Below are positions 1 to 8,445 of a stretch of DNA of 64,000 nt, in pieces (positions within the stretch are counted from its first letter, which is position 1; every line of letters starts with the position of its first letter). The DNA lies in contig NZ_DAIOEU010000001.1 in assembly GCF_036746095.1 (NCBI RefSeq), forward strand, positions 1 through 64,000. Reading direction: 5' to 3'. The translations under genes were made by a program, and so were the position numbers. Below the pieces are notes generated by a model. The model searched no databases, was not told the origin of the DNA, and worked only from the letters and a program-made list of their open reading frames with translations. Origin of the DNA: Dyella_B sp036746095 (GTDB lineage: Bacteria; Pseudomonadota; Gammaproteobacteria; Xanthomonadales; Rhodanobacteraceae).

Positions 1-802
1 GGCTATCGAGCGCTATGGCATCCATAAGCTGCTGCGGCGTGGCACACGCCGTATGCAAACCCGCCGGCAGATCGCTGGCACGCAGCCGGGCGGGATCATA
101 GTCCACCAGCGTGGTACGCCATCCCAATGCACTCGCCAGGGGCAGCAATGCACGCGCCGCGGCGCTGCTGCCGATCACCACCAAGGCATGCGGTGGCGCG
201 ATCGCTTCCAGCAACACCTCGGCCATGCCTTGCGCAGAAGGCAGGCTCGCCGTGCCTGCGCGCCGCCATGCAGAAGCCGGCGCGTGCGCCATGATGGCTT
301 GCACCAGCGCCGCATCGCCGATGCCATCGTAGGCCACGCCGTGGCCGTTCCATACCAGCCTGCGCGGCAATACTGTTTTGCCATTGGCGACAAACAGCGT
401 GGCCATGTGCAGCGTGCGCCGCAGATCGAGGCAGCGTGCAAGCGTGTCGATGAAATCCATATCGTGCATCGCCAGCAGCGGTTCGATCAGGACCTCCAGT
501 TCGCCGCCACAGCCCATTTCGATCAGCACGTCCAGGCCTGATTCCGCGTTGTAGCGGACCAGTTTCGGCTCGCCGCTGTCGATGACTTCCAGGGCGCGCG
601 CCACGATATCGCGTTGCGGGCAGCCGCCGGAAAGCTCGCACACGACACGGCCATCGCCCAATACCAGCATGCGCGTACCGGCGCGCCGAAAGGTGGAGCC
701 GCGTGTTCGCGTGAGCGTGGCAAGCGCTGCTTTCGGCGCGGCTTCGCCATGCAGATCACGCAATGCCGCAATCAAGGTGCTTAGCTCGTGGGCTGAATTC
801 AT
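1..802 (-). CDS. XdhC/CoxI-family protein (3' end beyond window)
   Basis: Accessory protein of the XdhC family, which binds molybdenum cofactor and delivers it to xanthine-dehydrogenase-type enzymes in the cytoplasm (family knowledge). The visible 267 codons start at ATG 802-800 (MNSAHELSTLIAALRD). The N-terminal XdhC domain is recognised by TLTRTRGSTFRRAGTRMLV and SGGCPQRDIV, where many relatives have SGGCVEGDV. A C-terminal Rossmann segment reads ALVVIGSSAAARALLPLAS. The gene runs off the left edge, so its C-terminus is missing. It diverges from the molybdenum hydroxylase operon starting at 1024, which makes a role in maturing that enzyme likely (inference). Confidence 0.88.
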   Translation of the reverse strand, partial: MNSAHELSTLIAALRDLHGEAAPKAALATLTRTRGSTFRRAGTRMLVLGDGRVVCELSGGCPQRDIVARALEVIDSGEPKLVRYNAESGLDVLIEMGCGGELEVLIEPLLAMHDMDFIDTLARCLDLRRTLHMATLFVANGKTVLPRRLVWNGHGVAYDGIGDAALVQAIMAHAPASAWRRAGTASLPSAQGMAEVLLEAIAPPHALVVIGSSAAARALLPLASALGWRTTLVDYDPARLRASDLPAGLHTACATPQQLMDAIALDS

Positions 803-1023
803 CTTTGCCGTCGACAGACAAAAGGAGCAGAATAGATGACCGTGATGGTGTCACGCCTTTGCCGTTCGATGCCATCCTGTCGTGGGGTTGCCGGCAACCG
901 TTATCACGTCGGCGGTGTTGAACAGGTCGTTTTCGGTTGCGTGCTTTGCAGGCGTGCGCGTTTTAGGCAAACGCTGCAGTTTTAGACAATACACGCCGCT
1001 CCTGATGCAGTACGGAGGCTTTC

Positions 1024-1527
1024 ATGGTGTCCTTGTCCGTCAACGGTCAGTCTTACCCGGTCGACGTACCCGATGACATGCCGCTGCTGTGGGTGTTGCG
1101 CGACGTCATCGGCCTGACCGGCACCAAGTTCGGTTGCGGTATCGCGCAATGCGGCGCATGCACGGTGCATCTGGATGGGCAGGCGGTGCGCTCGTGCGTG
1201 CTGCCGGTGGGCGCCATCGGCAACCGCGCCATCACCACCATCGAAGCGGTGGGCAACACGCCTGCCGGGCAGAAGATCCAGCAGGCGTGGCTGGATGTCG
1301 ACGTGGTGCAATGCGGCTATTGCCAATCCGGCCAGATCATGTCGGCGGCCGCGCTGCTGGCGCATACGCCCAATCCTTCCGACGACGATATCGACGCCGC
1401 CATGTCCGGCAACCTTTGCCGCTGCGCCACCTATGTGCGCATTCGTGCGGCGATCAAGCAGGCCGCCACCGGCAAGATCGAGATCCTGCAGACGATCGGC
1501 AGCACGCCGGAAGGAGCCGCGTCATGA
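1024..1527 (+). CDS. iorA: 2Fe-2S subunit of aerobic Mo hydroxylase (isoquinoline 1-oxidoreductase alpha-like)
   Basis: Small electron-transfer subunit carrying two [2Fe-2S] clusters. The plant-type ferredoxin motif is seen as GCGIAQCGACTVH near residues 37-50, followed by the helical-domain cysteines CGYCQSGQIM and GNLCRCATYVRIR. The 167-aa length is typical of the IorA/CoxS-type family. ATG 1024 follows GGAGG at about 1015. The stop overlaps the next start (ATGA at 1524-1527), so translation is probably coupled to the Mo subunit. The substrate cannot be read from the sequence: N-heterocycles, aldehydes and nicotinate are all used by relatives. The symbol reflects family resemblance only. 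Confidence 0.9.
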   Translation: MVSLSVNGQSYPVDVPDDMPLLWVLRDVIGLTGTKFGCGIAQCGACTVHLDGQAVRSCVLPVGAIGNRAITTIEAVGNTPAGQKIQQAWLDVDVVQCGYCQSGQIMSAAALLAHTPNPSDDDIDAAMSGNLCRCATYVRIRAAIKQAATGKIEILQTIGSTPEGAAS

Positions 1528-3794
1528 GCGCCGAATCCCTTGCGCCGGAACCCATGGACAACATCGACCTGCAACGCCGCAGCGTGCTGAAATCCAGCGG
1601 CCTGGCGATCGCCTTCCTATGGCTGGGCGGCACTGGCGCGGCGTCGGCTATGATGAGCGCGCGCCGGCAGCCGGCCGATACCGCCGCGGCCATGGCCGAC
1701 GGCAATCCGCCGTTCGCACCCAATGCCTTCATCCGCATCGACAGCGAAGGCCCGGTACGCCTGGTGATGCCCAGCGTGGAAATGGGGCAGGGCATCTATA
1801 CCGGGTGCAGCATGCTGCTGGCCGAGGAACTCGGGGTGGGCCTGGACCAGATCAAGGTGGAGCACTCGCCACCCAGCGATGATCTTTACGGCATACCCGC
1901 ACTGGGCGGACAGATCACCGGCGGTTCCACCAGCACGCGTGGTACCTGGTCGGTATTGCGCGAAGCGGGCGCCGTGGCGCGCAGCATGCTGGTGAGCGCG
2001 GCGGCGGTGAAATGGCACGTGGATCCTGCCAGCTGCACGGTGGATCGCGGCGTGGTGCATCACCCGCCATCCGGGCGCAGCGCCACCTTCAACGAATTGG
2101 CGGACGTCGCCGGACGGCTGCCGATGCCCGACAAGGTGCAGCTCACCGATCCCAAGGATTTCAAGCTGATCGGCAAACCGATTCGGCGCGTGGATGCCGC
2201 GGACAAAGTCAAAGGCTCCACGCAATTCGGCCTCGACGTGCGCGTGCCGGGCATGAAGGTGGCTACGGTGAAGGCATGCCCGACCTTCGCCGGCAAGCTG
2301 GTGTCCGTCGACGACAAGGCCGCGCGCAGACTGCCCGGCGTGGTGGGCGTGCTGCGCCTGGACAACGCCGTCGCGGTGGTGGGCGAGCATTTCTGGGCGG
2401 CGAAGAAAGGCATGGAAGCGCTCGTGATCGAGTGGGACCGCGGCGTCAACGCCAACCTCACCACGCAGCAATTGCAGGAGGCCATCGCCGACAGCGCACG
2501 CAACGGCAAGGGCATCGTGGCGCGCGATGACGGCGAACGTCCGCAAGGCACGCTGGTGCAATCGGAATATTCCTCGCCGATGCTCGCGCACGCCACGATG
2601 GAACCGATGAACTGCACCGTGCACGTCACGCACGATCAATGCGAGATCTGGACCGGCACGCAGGTGCCGATGCGCGCGGCGCAGGAGGCGGCCAGGATCA
2701 CCGGCCTGCCGATCGAGAAAATCGTGTTTCACAACCAGTATCTGGGCGGCGGCTTCGGGCGCCGGCTGGAAACCGATTGGGTGGAGCAGGCGGTAGCGTT
2801 TGCCAAGCAGGTGCCGTATCCGCTGAAAGTGGTGTGGACGCGCGAAGAAGACATTGGCCAGGATCACATGCGGCCGATGTATCACGACGTGATCTCGGCC
2901 GTGCTCGATGCCAGTGGCCGTCCCATCTGGTACGGCTATCGCACCAGCGGCGGCTCGGTGCTGGCGCGGTTTGCGCCGGGCGCGATGGGCAAGGATGGCC
3001 TGGACAGCGATGCGGTCGAATGCGTGGTGCAAACGCCCTACGACATTCCCAAGGCGCACGTGGAATGGATCCGCCACGACATGCCGCCCGGCTTTATCGT
3101 CGGCTGGTGGCGTGGCGTGGGGCCGACGCACAACTTGTTCGTGGTGGAAAGTTTCATCGACGAACTGGCTCATCATGCCAAGCAGGATCCGCTCGCCTTC
3201 CGTCGCGCGCTGTTGCAGAAAAATCCGCGCGCGCTGGGTGTGTTGAATCTCGCTGCCGAGAAAATCGGCTGGGGTAGCCAGACCTTGCCGGCACGTGTCG
3301 GCCGCGGCATCGCGTTGGGCGATCCATTCGGCAGCCATGTGTGCGTGATCGTGGAAGCGGAAGTCACGCCGCAGGGCGAGGTGCGTTTGCGCAAGGTGGT
3401 CGCGGCGATCGACGTCGGCATTGCCGTCAACACCAGTTCGATCGAGGCGCAAGTACAAGGCGGCGTGCTGTTCGGACTGAGCGCGGCGTTGTACAGCGGG
3501 CTTACCATCAAGCACGGTGCGGTCGAGCAAAGCAACTTCAACAACTATCGCGTGCTGCGCATCAACGAAACGCCGCTGGTGGAAGTGCATCGCGTGGTCA
3601 ATGCCGAAGCGCCGGGGGGCATGGGCGAAGTCGGCACCGCCATTGCCGCGCCCGCGCTGGCCAACGCCATCTTTGCCGCTACCGGCGTACGACTCTACAA
3701 GCTGCCGGTGGATCGCAGCCTGCTGGTGCAAAGCCCGGGTGCGCTCAAGTCCGTCGCATCCACCGCCGTGCATGAGAGGAGGGAGACCACATGA
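1524..3794 (+). CDS. iorB: molybdopterin-binding subunit of aerobic Mo hydroxylase (isoquinoline 1-oxidoreductase beta-like)
   Basis: Large catalytic subunit (756 aa) of the xanthine oxidase superfamily. The start at 1524 overlaps the iorA-like stop. The N-terminus has a twin-arginine signal (QRRSVLKSSGLAIAFLWLGG), so the folded enzyme is probably exported by Tat together with the small subunit. Cofactor-pocket motifs are visible: QITGGSTSTRGTW, YLGGGFGRRLETDW and the C-terminal GGMGEVGTAIAAPALANA, whose Glu matches the catalytic glutamate of the family. The next gene, a membrane cytochrome c, starts at 3791 inside this stop (ATGA). Electrons therefore probably pass from Mo through the 2Fe-2S centres to cytochrome c rather than to NAD. 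The substrate is unknown. Confidence 0.92.
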   Translation: MSAESLAPEPMDNIDLQRRSVLKSSGLAIAFLWLGGTGAASAMMSARRQPADTAAAMADGNPPFAPNAFIRIDSEGPVRLVMPSVEMGQGIYTGCSMLLAEELGVGLDQIKVEHSPPSDDLYGIPALGGQITGGSTSTRGTWSVLREAGAVARSMLVSAAAVKWHVDPASCTVDRGVVHHPPSGRSATFNELADVAGRLPMPDKVQLTDPKDFKLIGKPIRRVDAADKVKGSTQFGLDVRVPGMKVATVKACPTFAGKLVSVDDKAARRLPGVVGVLRLDNAVAVVGEHFWAAKKGMEALVIEWDRGVNANLTTQQLQEAIADSARNGKGIVARDDGERPQGTLVQSEYSSPMLAHATMEPMNCTVHVTHDQCEIWTGTQVPMRAAQEAARITGLPIEKIVFHNQYLGGGFGRRLETDWVEQAVAFAKQVPYPLKVVWTREEDIGQDHMRPMYHDVISAVLDASGRPIWYGYRTSGGSVLARFAPGAMGKDGLDSDAVECVVQTPYDIPKAHVEWIRHDMPPGFIVGWWRGVGPTHNLFVVESFIDELAHHAKQDPLAFRRALLQKNPRALGVLNLAAEKIGWGSQTLPARVGRGIALGDPFGSHVCVIVEAEVTPQGEVRLRKVVAAIDVGIAVNTSSIEAQVQGGVLFGLSAALYSGLTIKHGAVEQSNFNNYRVLRINETPLVEVHRVVNAEAPGGMGEVGTAIAAPALANAIFAATGVRLYKLPVDRSLLVQSPGALKSVASTAVHERRETT

Positions 3795-5095
3795 AACGCT
3801 TCCTGCTCGTTATCGTGATCCTGCTGCTGATCGGCACGGGCGTGTACCTGTATTTGAACCGCTCCGACAGTTCCGTAGGTACCTCGCCTGCCATGGCCGG
3901 CGCACCGCCGTCGGCCGATGTGCTGGCGCGCGGCGAATACCTCGCCAAGATGGCCGATTGCACTGCATGCCACACCGTGCCGGGTTCCGGAAAAGCGTTT
4001 GCCGGCGGCGTCTCGTTCCGCTTGCCGTTCGGCACCATCTACTCGTCCAACATCACGGCGGATGAAGCGACCGGTATCGGCAGCTGGAGCGATGATGAGT
4101 TCGTGCGCGCGCTGCACGATGGCATCGGCAAGCACGGCGAGCATCTGTATCCGGCGTTTCCCTATACCTCGTATACGTTGCTGAGCCGTAGTGACGTGCT
4201 GGCGATCAAGGCGTACCTTTTCAGCCTGCCGAAGATCTCGCAGCCGAACCGCGCCAACGATCTTTCTTTCCCGTACAACCAGCGTTGGGTGATGGGCTTC
4301 TGGAACGCCGGCTTCTTCAAGAGCCAGCGCTTCCAGCCGGATGCCTCGCAATCGACGCAGTGGAACAGCGGCAAGTATCTCGCCACGGCGCTGGGACATT
4401 GCGCGGAATGCCATACGCCCAGGAATTTCGCCTTCGCCCTGGATCACAAAAACGACTTGGCGGGTTCGGTGTTGCAAGGCTGGCGCGCTTACAACATCAC
4501 CCCCGATCTGGTGCATGGTATCGGTGGGTGGAGCGATGGCGATCTTGTCGGCTACCTCACCACCGGTCATGCCGATGGCCATGGTTCCGCGTCCGGCCCG
4601 ATGGCCGAGGCGGTGGAAAACAGCCTGCGTTTCCTGCAACCGGCGGATGCGAGTGCGTTGGTTGCCTATTTGCGCAACGTGCCGGCGCGTGCCGGCACGG
4701 ACGCGATTGCGATCGATACCAGGCCTGCTCCCGCCTTGGCGTCCAGCGACTATGCGCCCGGCAGCGAAGCACACGCCGATGCGCAGGGCGTCAAGCTGTT
4801 CGAAGGCGCTTGCGCCAGTTGCCACCAGTGGAACGGCAAGGGGCAGCAGACGCCGTATGCGTCATTGCTTGGTTCGCGCGGCGTCAACGATGTGCGCGGC
4901 ACCAACGTGACACAGATCCTGCTGCACGGCTCCAGCTTGAGCGGCATGAGTGCAAGTGTCTTCATGCCGAGCTTCGGCGATGCCTATTCGGATACGGAAA
5001 TTGCCGAGCTGAGCAATTACGTGATCGGGCATTTCGGCAACAAGCAGGGCACCGTCACGCCGGATGATGTGGCGCAGCGGCGAAAGCAAATGTAA
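3791..5095 (+). CDS. membrane-anchored triheme cytochrome c
   Basis: 434-aa periplasmic cytochrome with an uncleaved-looking N-terminal anchor (MKRFLLVIVILLLIGTGVYL). Three CxxCH heme sites are visible: CTACH at residue 57, CAECH at 204 and CASCH at 341. This is the layout of the cytochrome subunits that serve membrane alcohol and aldehyde dehydrogenases and nicotinate dehydrogenase. It is translationally overlapped with the Mo subunit upstream and is the last gene of the operon. Its expected role is to take electrons from the exported Mo hydroxylase and pass them to the respiratory chain (inference from family and context). Confidence 0.9.
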   Translation: MKRFLLVIVILLLIGTGVYLYLNRSDSSVGTSPAMAGAPPSADVLARGEYLAKMADCTACHTVPGSGKAFAGGVSFRLPFGTIYSSNITADEATGIGSWSDDEFVRALHDGIGKHGEHLYPAFPYTSYTLLSRSDVLAIKAYLFSLPKISQPNRANDLSFPYNQRWVMGFWNAGFFKSQRFQPDASQSTQWNSGKYLATALGHCAECHTPRNFAFALDHKNDLAGSVLQGWRAYNITPDLVHGIGGWSDGDLVGYLTTGHADGHGSASGPMAEAVENSLRFLQPADASALVAYLRNVPARAGTDAIAIDTRPAPALASSDYAPGSEAHADAQGVKLFEGACASCHQWNGKGQQTPYASLLGSRGVNDVRGTNVTQILLHGSSLSGMSASVFMPSFGDAYSDTEIAELSNYVIGHFGNKQGTVTPDDVAQRRKQM

Positions 5096-5606
5096 TTCTT
5101 AGGCTGGGAATTTACACGACTTTCCATGAGGCTTGATCGTGCGCCGCCATTATTCCGGGCCTTCGCCGGATGACGGTAAGGCGTGATCAAACATAGGATG
5201 TATTTGGACGTCTACGTTTTGCACGTCCAAAATAGGGATAAACATGTTTGCATGACATGAGCAGGCACCAGGCGGCGGTCGATGCGCTCGTAAGGGCGTT
5301 TCCGTGGTGGGTAGAGCGTTGCTCGGCCGCATACAAACGGTACGGCGCGTGGGAAGTCGCTCATATCACATCGAAAGGCGGCATATTGAAAATGCTTATC
5401 TGCGACGTAGGCATGACGTACAAGTCTACGCGATGTTGACTTCTTCTGAATGAGAAGAAGCTGACCCATAGAAACGAATGATGACGATACGCAAGCGCAG
5501 AGACTTTGGCGAAACTGTCTTCGTGCGCGAGTATGGTGCTGTTATCGGCTCGTGTACAGGAAAAGCGACAACGCCGGTTACTCAAAAAATTTTAAAGGAC
5601 ATAAAC
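5096..5606. other. intergenic region without a supported gene
   Basis: A 511-bp stretch between the cytochrome operon and the orphan secreted gene. It contains a degenerate copy of the CATTCC/GGAATG palindrome near 5150-5175 (gggccttcgccggatgacgg). Short open frames here (for example 5248-5439) show no recognisable protein features. AT content rises toward the next gene. Confidence 0.5.
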
Positions 5607-6389
5607 ATGAAGAGGTTAACTAAGTTAAGCATTATCGCATCAACATTTGCAATGGCAGGTGTCGCGCAAGCTGGATTTTCTTCAGTGCAATATGGGGTGC
5701 ACATAACAAATTTCGTCGGCGGTATGTCAGGCGGATTAAACGGTTTTACTGAATTAACATATCCCATTACAGTGTTGAGCGGCCCTGTGGATAGGGCTAT
5801 GTATTATTCGCAATACATCTATTTCAAAAATCATACTGCAAAAAACGAAGCGTATTACTATGGTATACAACCACAGGGTAATGGCGAGGCGCTCTTGATT
5901 TTTTCTTACTTTGGCGAGGGTGCTCGTGTAATTGACCGGGCCCATTGTAGCGAAGGTGCTGACTATGGTAATGGAATAACGTGCAACACCGTTAAGGTAC
6001 CGTTCTCGCTAGGTACTACGTATGACTTCACTGCCACTCTGGTCAGCGGAACATCGGCGGAAAATGTCTGGGAAGGATACGTAAAAGATACTAAAACGGG
6101 TATTGTTACGAAAATCGGATCTTGGTCGACTCCTGCGGCATTGGGATATTTGTCTGGTGAAAGTATAGGTTTTATCGAATATTACACTGGTTTGAGAAGT
6201 TGCGCGGAAATCCCGGCTACCACCGCCATATTTGGCCCTGGGATGGGATCTTTAAATAATGGCGCGCCAGTTTTTGGAGTTGTTGCCAATGCGTATGGTG
6301 TTGGTGTTTGCAATGGAAAAGTAATGTTTTCTAGTTATCCGTTACAAGGTGGCGGTCAGGAAATAGTTCAGCAACAAGGTGTTGATTAA
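5607..6389 (+). CDS. orphan secreted protein, function unknown
   Basis: 260-aa protein starting at ATG 5607, behind AAAGGA at 5595-5600. It has a clear Sec signal peptide (MKRLTKLSIIASTFAMAGVAQA). The mature part is rich in Gly, Tyr and Ser and alternates short beta-like segments (YYGIQPQGNGEALLIFSYF, WEGYVKDTKTG, SIGFIEYYTGLRSC). It holds four cysteines that could form disulfides. This looks like a secreted beta-sandwich, and loosely recalls DUF3472-type proteins, but I cannot assign a family. Codon use is clearly AT-richer than in all neighbours (many AAA, ATA, TTA and GGT codons), which suggests recent acquisition. It is monocistronic with a terminator at 6522-6557. Confidence 0.75.
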   Translation: MKRLTKLSIIASTFAMAGVAQAGFSSVQYGVHITNFVGGMSGGLNGFTELTYPITVLSGPVDRAMYYSQYIYFKNHTAKNEAYYYGIQPQGNGEALLIFSYFGEGARVIDRAHCSEGADYGNGITCNTVKVPFSLGTTYDFTATLVSGTSAENVWEGYVKDTKTGIVTKIGSWSTPAALGYLSGESIGFIEYYTGLRSCAEIPATTAIFGPGMGSLNNGAPVFGVVANAYGVGVCNGKVMFSSYPLQGGGQEIVQQQGVD

Positions 6390-6521
6390 TTGGCTCCAGT
6401 CGTTTTAAATTTTAATAGTATTTTATTTAAAGATGCGGATGCGCTTGTCCACAAAATGATGAAGTATTGACATTTATGTGGAATTTCTGATTTTTGCAAG
6501 GATGTGCGAATTGCTTCATTT

Positions 6522-6557
6522 AAAAAAACATCGCCACTTGTGGCGGTGTTTTTTTTG
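6522..6557 (+). terminator. rho-independent terminator after the orphan secreted gene
   Basis: The stem ACATCGCCAC/TGGCGGTGTT with loop TTG is followed by eight T residues and preceded by an A-run, so it may work in both directions. It lies 133 bp after the stop at 6389. Confidence 0.85.
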
Positions 6558-6821
6558 CATCATTACAGCCGATCGCCTTGGGATGTTTTTGTGGTAGGCA
6601 TTGGTCAAACAGCGCAAGTTTCGTGTCGTGAAATGCGATTCCGAGTAATAACCGAAGAACTGTTGACTTAGGCGACACCGTTGAGCATCACTGGCGATTC
6701 ATATAACTGCCATCTACCCTGCGAACCTTCTAGGGACGACGGCGATACTGATTCGGGTTTTCTTAAAGCACAGCTTGCACGCTAGAGTTTTCACCTCGGC
6801 ATGCATCGCCTTGTCGGACCA

Positions 6822-6850
6822 TACTGGCCTCCCCTATGGGGAGGCCAGTA
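6822..6850. repeat. perfect inverted repeat just upstream of the glycosyltransferase start
   Basis: 13-bp perfect arms (TACTGGCCTCCCC / GGGGAGGCCAGTA) separated by a 3-nt loop TAT. The right arm ends 10 bp before ATG 6861. There is no T-run after it, so it is not a standard terminator. It could block ribosome access, act as an operator, or be a stalled-terminator relic. Confidence 0.8.
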
Positions 6851-6860
6851 GCGAGAGTAT

Positions 6861-8393
6861 ATGCAGTTTATTGCCGTTCCTAAGCAGGAAGCCCTGGTTT
6901 TGGAGGAAAGCGCTGGGTCTGACGTCGCATGGTTGCTGCTATGCGCTGGCGTGGTCGGACTCGTTCACGTGCTTACCAACGTGCGCTTCGGTTTTCATCG
7001 CGATGAATGGCAGGTGCTGAGCGACGCGCTGCATCTGGATTGGGGCTTTGTGCCGTATCCGCCGTTTACGCCTTTCATCGAGCGCATCGGGTTGTTGCTG
7101 TTCGGTCTGTGGCTGCCGGGCCTGCGTCTATTTTCCGTGATCGCGCAGGCCATCGTGGTGGTGGTATCGGGCTTGATGGCGCGCGAGCTCGGCGGCGGAC
7201 GCAAGGCGCAGTTGATGGCGGCGATTATCGTGGCGCTTTCGCCGCTGCCCTTGTTCGAAGGCACGGAATTCCAATACACCAGCTTTGATTACTTGTGGTG
7301 GGTGCTGGCGGCTTATTTCGTCATACGCCTGCTAGCGACGGAAAACCCGCGCTGGTGGCTGGCTGTTGGCGCGGCTATCGGTGCGGGCGCGCAGACCAAG
7401 TACACCATTTTCTTTCTTGCGGCCGGGATCCTCGCCGGGCTGCTGTTTACGTCGCCGCGCCGCTATTTTCGCAGCGTGTGGCTTTGGGCAGGCATCGCGC
7501 TTGCGCTGCTGATCTTTCTGCCCAACCTCATCTGGCAGGTGCGGCACGATTTTGTTTACTGGCGTTTTCTCCAGGCCATTCACGCGCGTGACGTGGCCGA
7601 AGGGCGCGCCAACGACTTCTTTTTCCATCAGGTGACGAGGTGCACGAACCCGTTCACGCTGCCGCTGTGGCTGGCCGGTCTGTATGGTTACCTGCAAGAG
7701 CGCCGCTATCGTCTGCTTGCATGGATGTATCTGGTGCCGCTCGCGCTGTTGGTACTCGGGCAGGGACGGGGTTACTACCTGGGCGCCGCGTATCCGATGC
7801 TGTTTGCCATGGGCGCGGTGCTGGTGTTGCGCTGGCTGGCGTCGCCGCCGCGACGTTTGCGACGGGTGCTTGCCGGGGTTTTCTTCGTCGGGTTTTCGGG
7901 CTATGGGCTTGGTGCTGCCGCGGCGATTCTTCCGCTCTCGGCCAACGGGCCGTTGATGCGTTTTGCGCTCCACTACAACGGCGACTTGCGCGAAGAGCTA
8001 GGTTGGGAAGATATCGTGCAGACCGTTGCGAACATTCGCGATGCATTGCCGCCCAAACAACAGGCGCATGTCGGCGTGCTGGTGGGCAACTATGGCGAGC
8101 AGGGCGCCATGGAAATCCTTGGGCCACGTTACCGCCTGCCCGCGCCGATCAGCCTCACCAATTCAGCATGGCTGCGCGGCTATCCCGTGCCGCCGCCCAC
8201 GACGCTGATCGTGCTGGGCTCATCGCGCGCCTGGGCGGAGCATTACCTCACCGGCTGCCGTTTGGCCGGCCACATCAGCCATCCGTATGGCATGCAGAAC
8301 GAAGAGAGCCGGGATCATCCGGACATTTTCGTGTGTGGCGCGCCGCGCATGCCTTGGGCGGTGTTTTGGAAGGCGGCTCGGCGCTTTGGGTGA
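6861..8393 (+). CDS. GT39/ArnT-like membrane glycosyltransferase
   Basis: 510-aa polytopic membrane protein of the dolichyl-phosphate-mannose/ArnT glycosyltransferase class, which moves a sugar from a polyprenyl-phosphate donor to an envelope acceptor. The family signature after the first membrane helix is visible in FGFHRDEWQVLSDALHLDWG, with the acidic pair DE, followed by PYPPFTPFIERIG. Around ten hydrophobic segments follow (for example LFSVIAQAIVVVVSGLMA and LLALLVLGQGRGYYLGA) and a C-terminal periplasmic domain. ATG 6861 has only a weak Shine-Dalgarno (GCGAGAG) squeezed between the hairpin at 6822-6850 and the start. Acceptor and donor are unknown. Confidence 0.82.
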   Translation: MQFIAVPKQEALVLEESAGSDVAWLLLCAGVVGLVHVLTNVRFGFHRDEWQVLSDALHLDWGFVPYPPFTPFIERIGLLLFGLWLPGLRLFSVIAQAIVVVVSGLMARELGGGRKAQLMAAIIVALSPLPLFEGTEFQYTSFDYLWWVLAAYFVIRLLATENPRWWLAVGAAIGAGAQTKYTIFFLAAGILAGLLFTSPRRYFRSVWLWAGIALALLIFLPNLIWQVRHDFVYWRFLQAIHARDVAEGRANDFFFHQVTRCTNPFTLPLWLAGLYGYLQERRYRLLAWMYLVPLALLVLGQGRGYYLGAAYPMLFAMGAVLVLRWLASPPRRLRRVLAGVFFVGFSGYGLGAAAAILPLSANGPLMRFALHYNGDLREELGWEDIVQTVANIRDALPPKQQAHVGVLVGNYGEQGAMEILGPRYRLPAPISLTNSAWLRGYPVPPPTTLIVLGSSRAWAEHYLTGCRLAGHISHPYGMQNEESRDHPDIFVCGAPRMPWAVFWKAARRFG

Positions 8394-8445
8394 GCAGAGG
8401 TAATGCCGGATGCTCACTCCGGAATGACGAGCAGGAAGGACCGCA

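Noticed and set aside
1617..3773. Long minus-strand frame (718 codons) opposite the Mo subunit gene
   Set aside because: A shadow caused by high GC in the real gene; it has no recognisable domains, and the plus-strand protein is unmistakable.
5248..5439. 63-codon frame in the 5.1-5.6 kb gap
   Set aside because: No ribosome site, no family resemblance, in an intergenic stretch with repeat remains.
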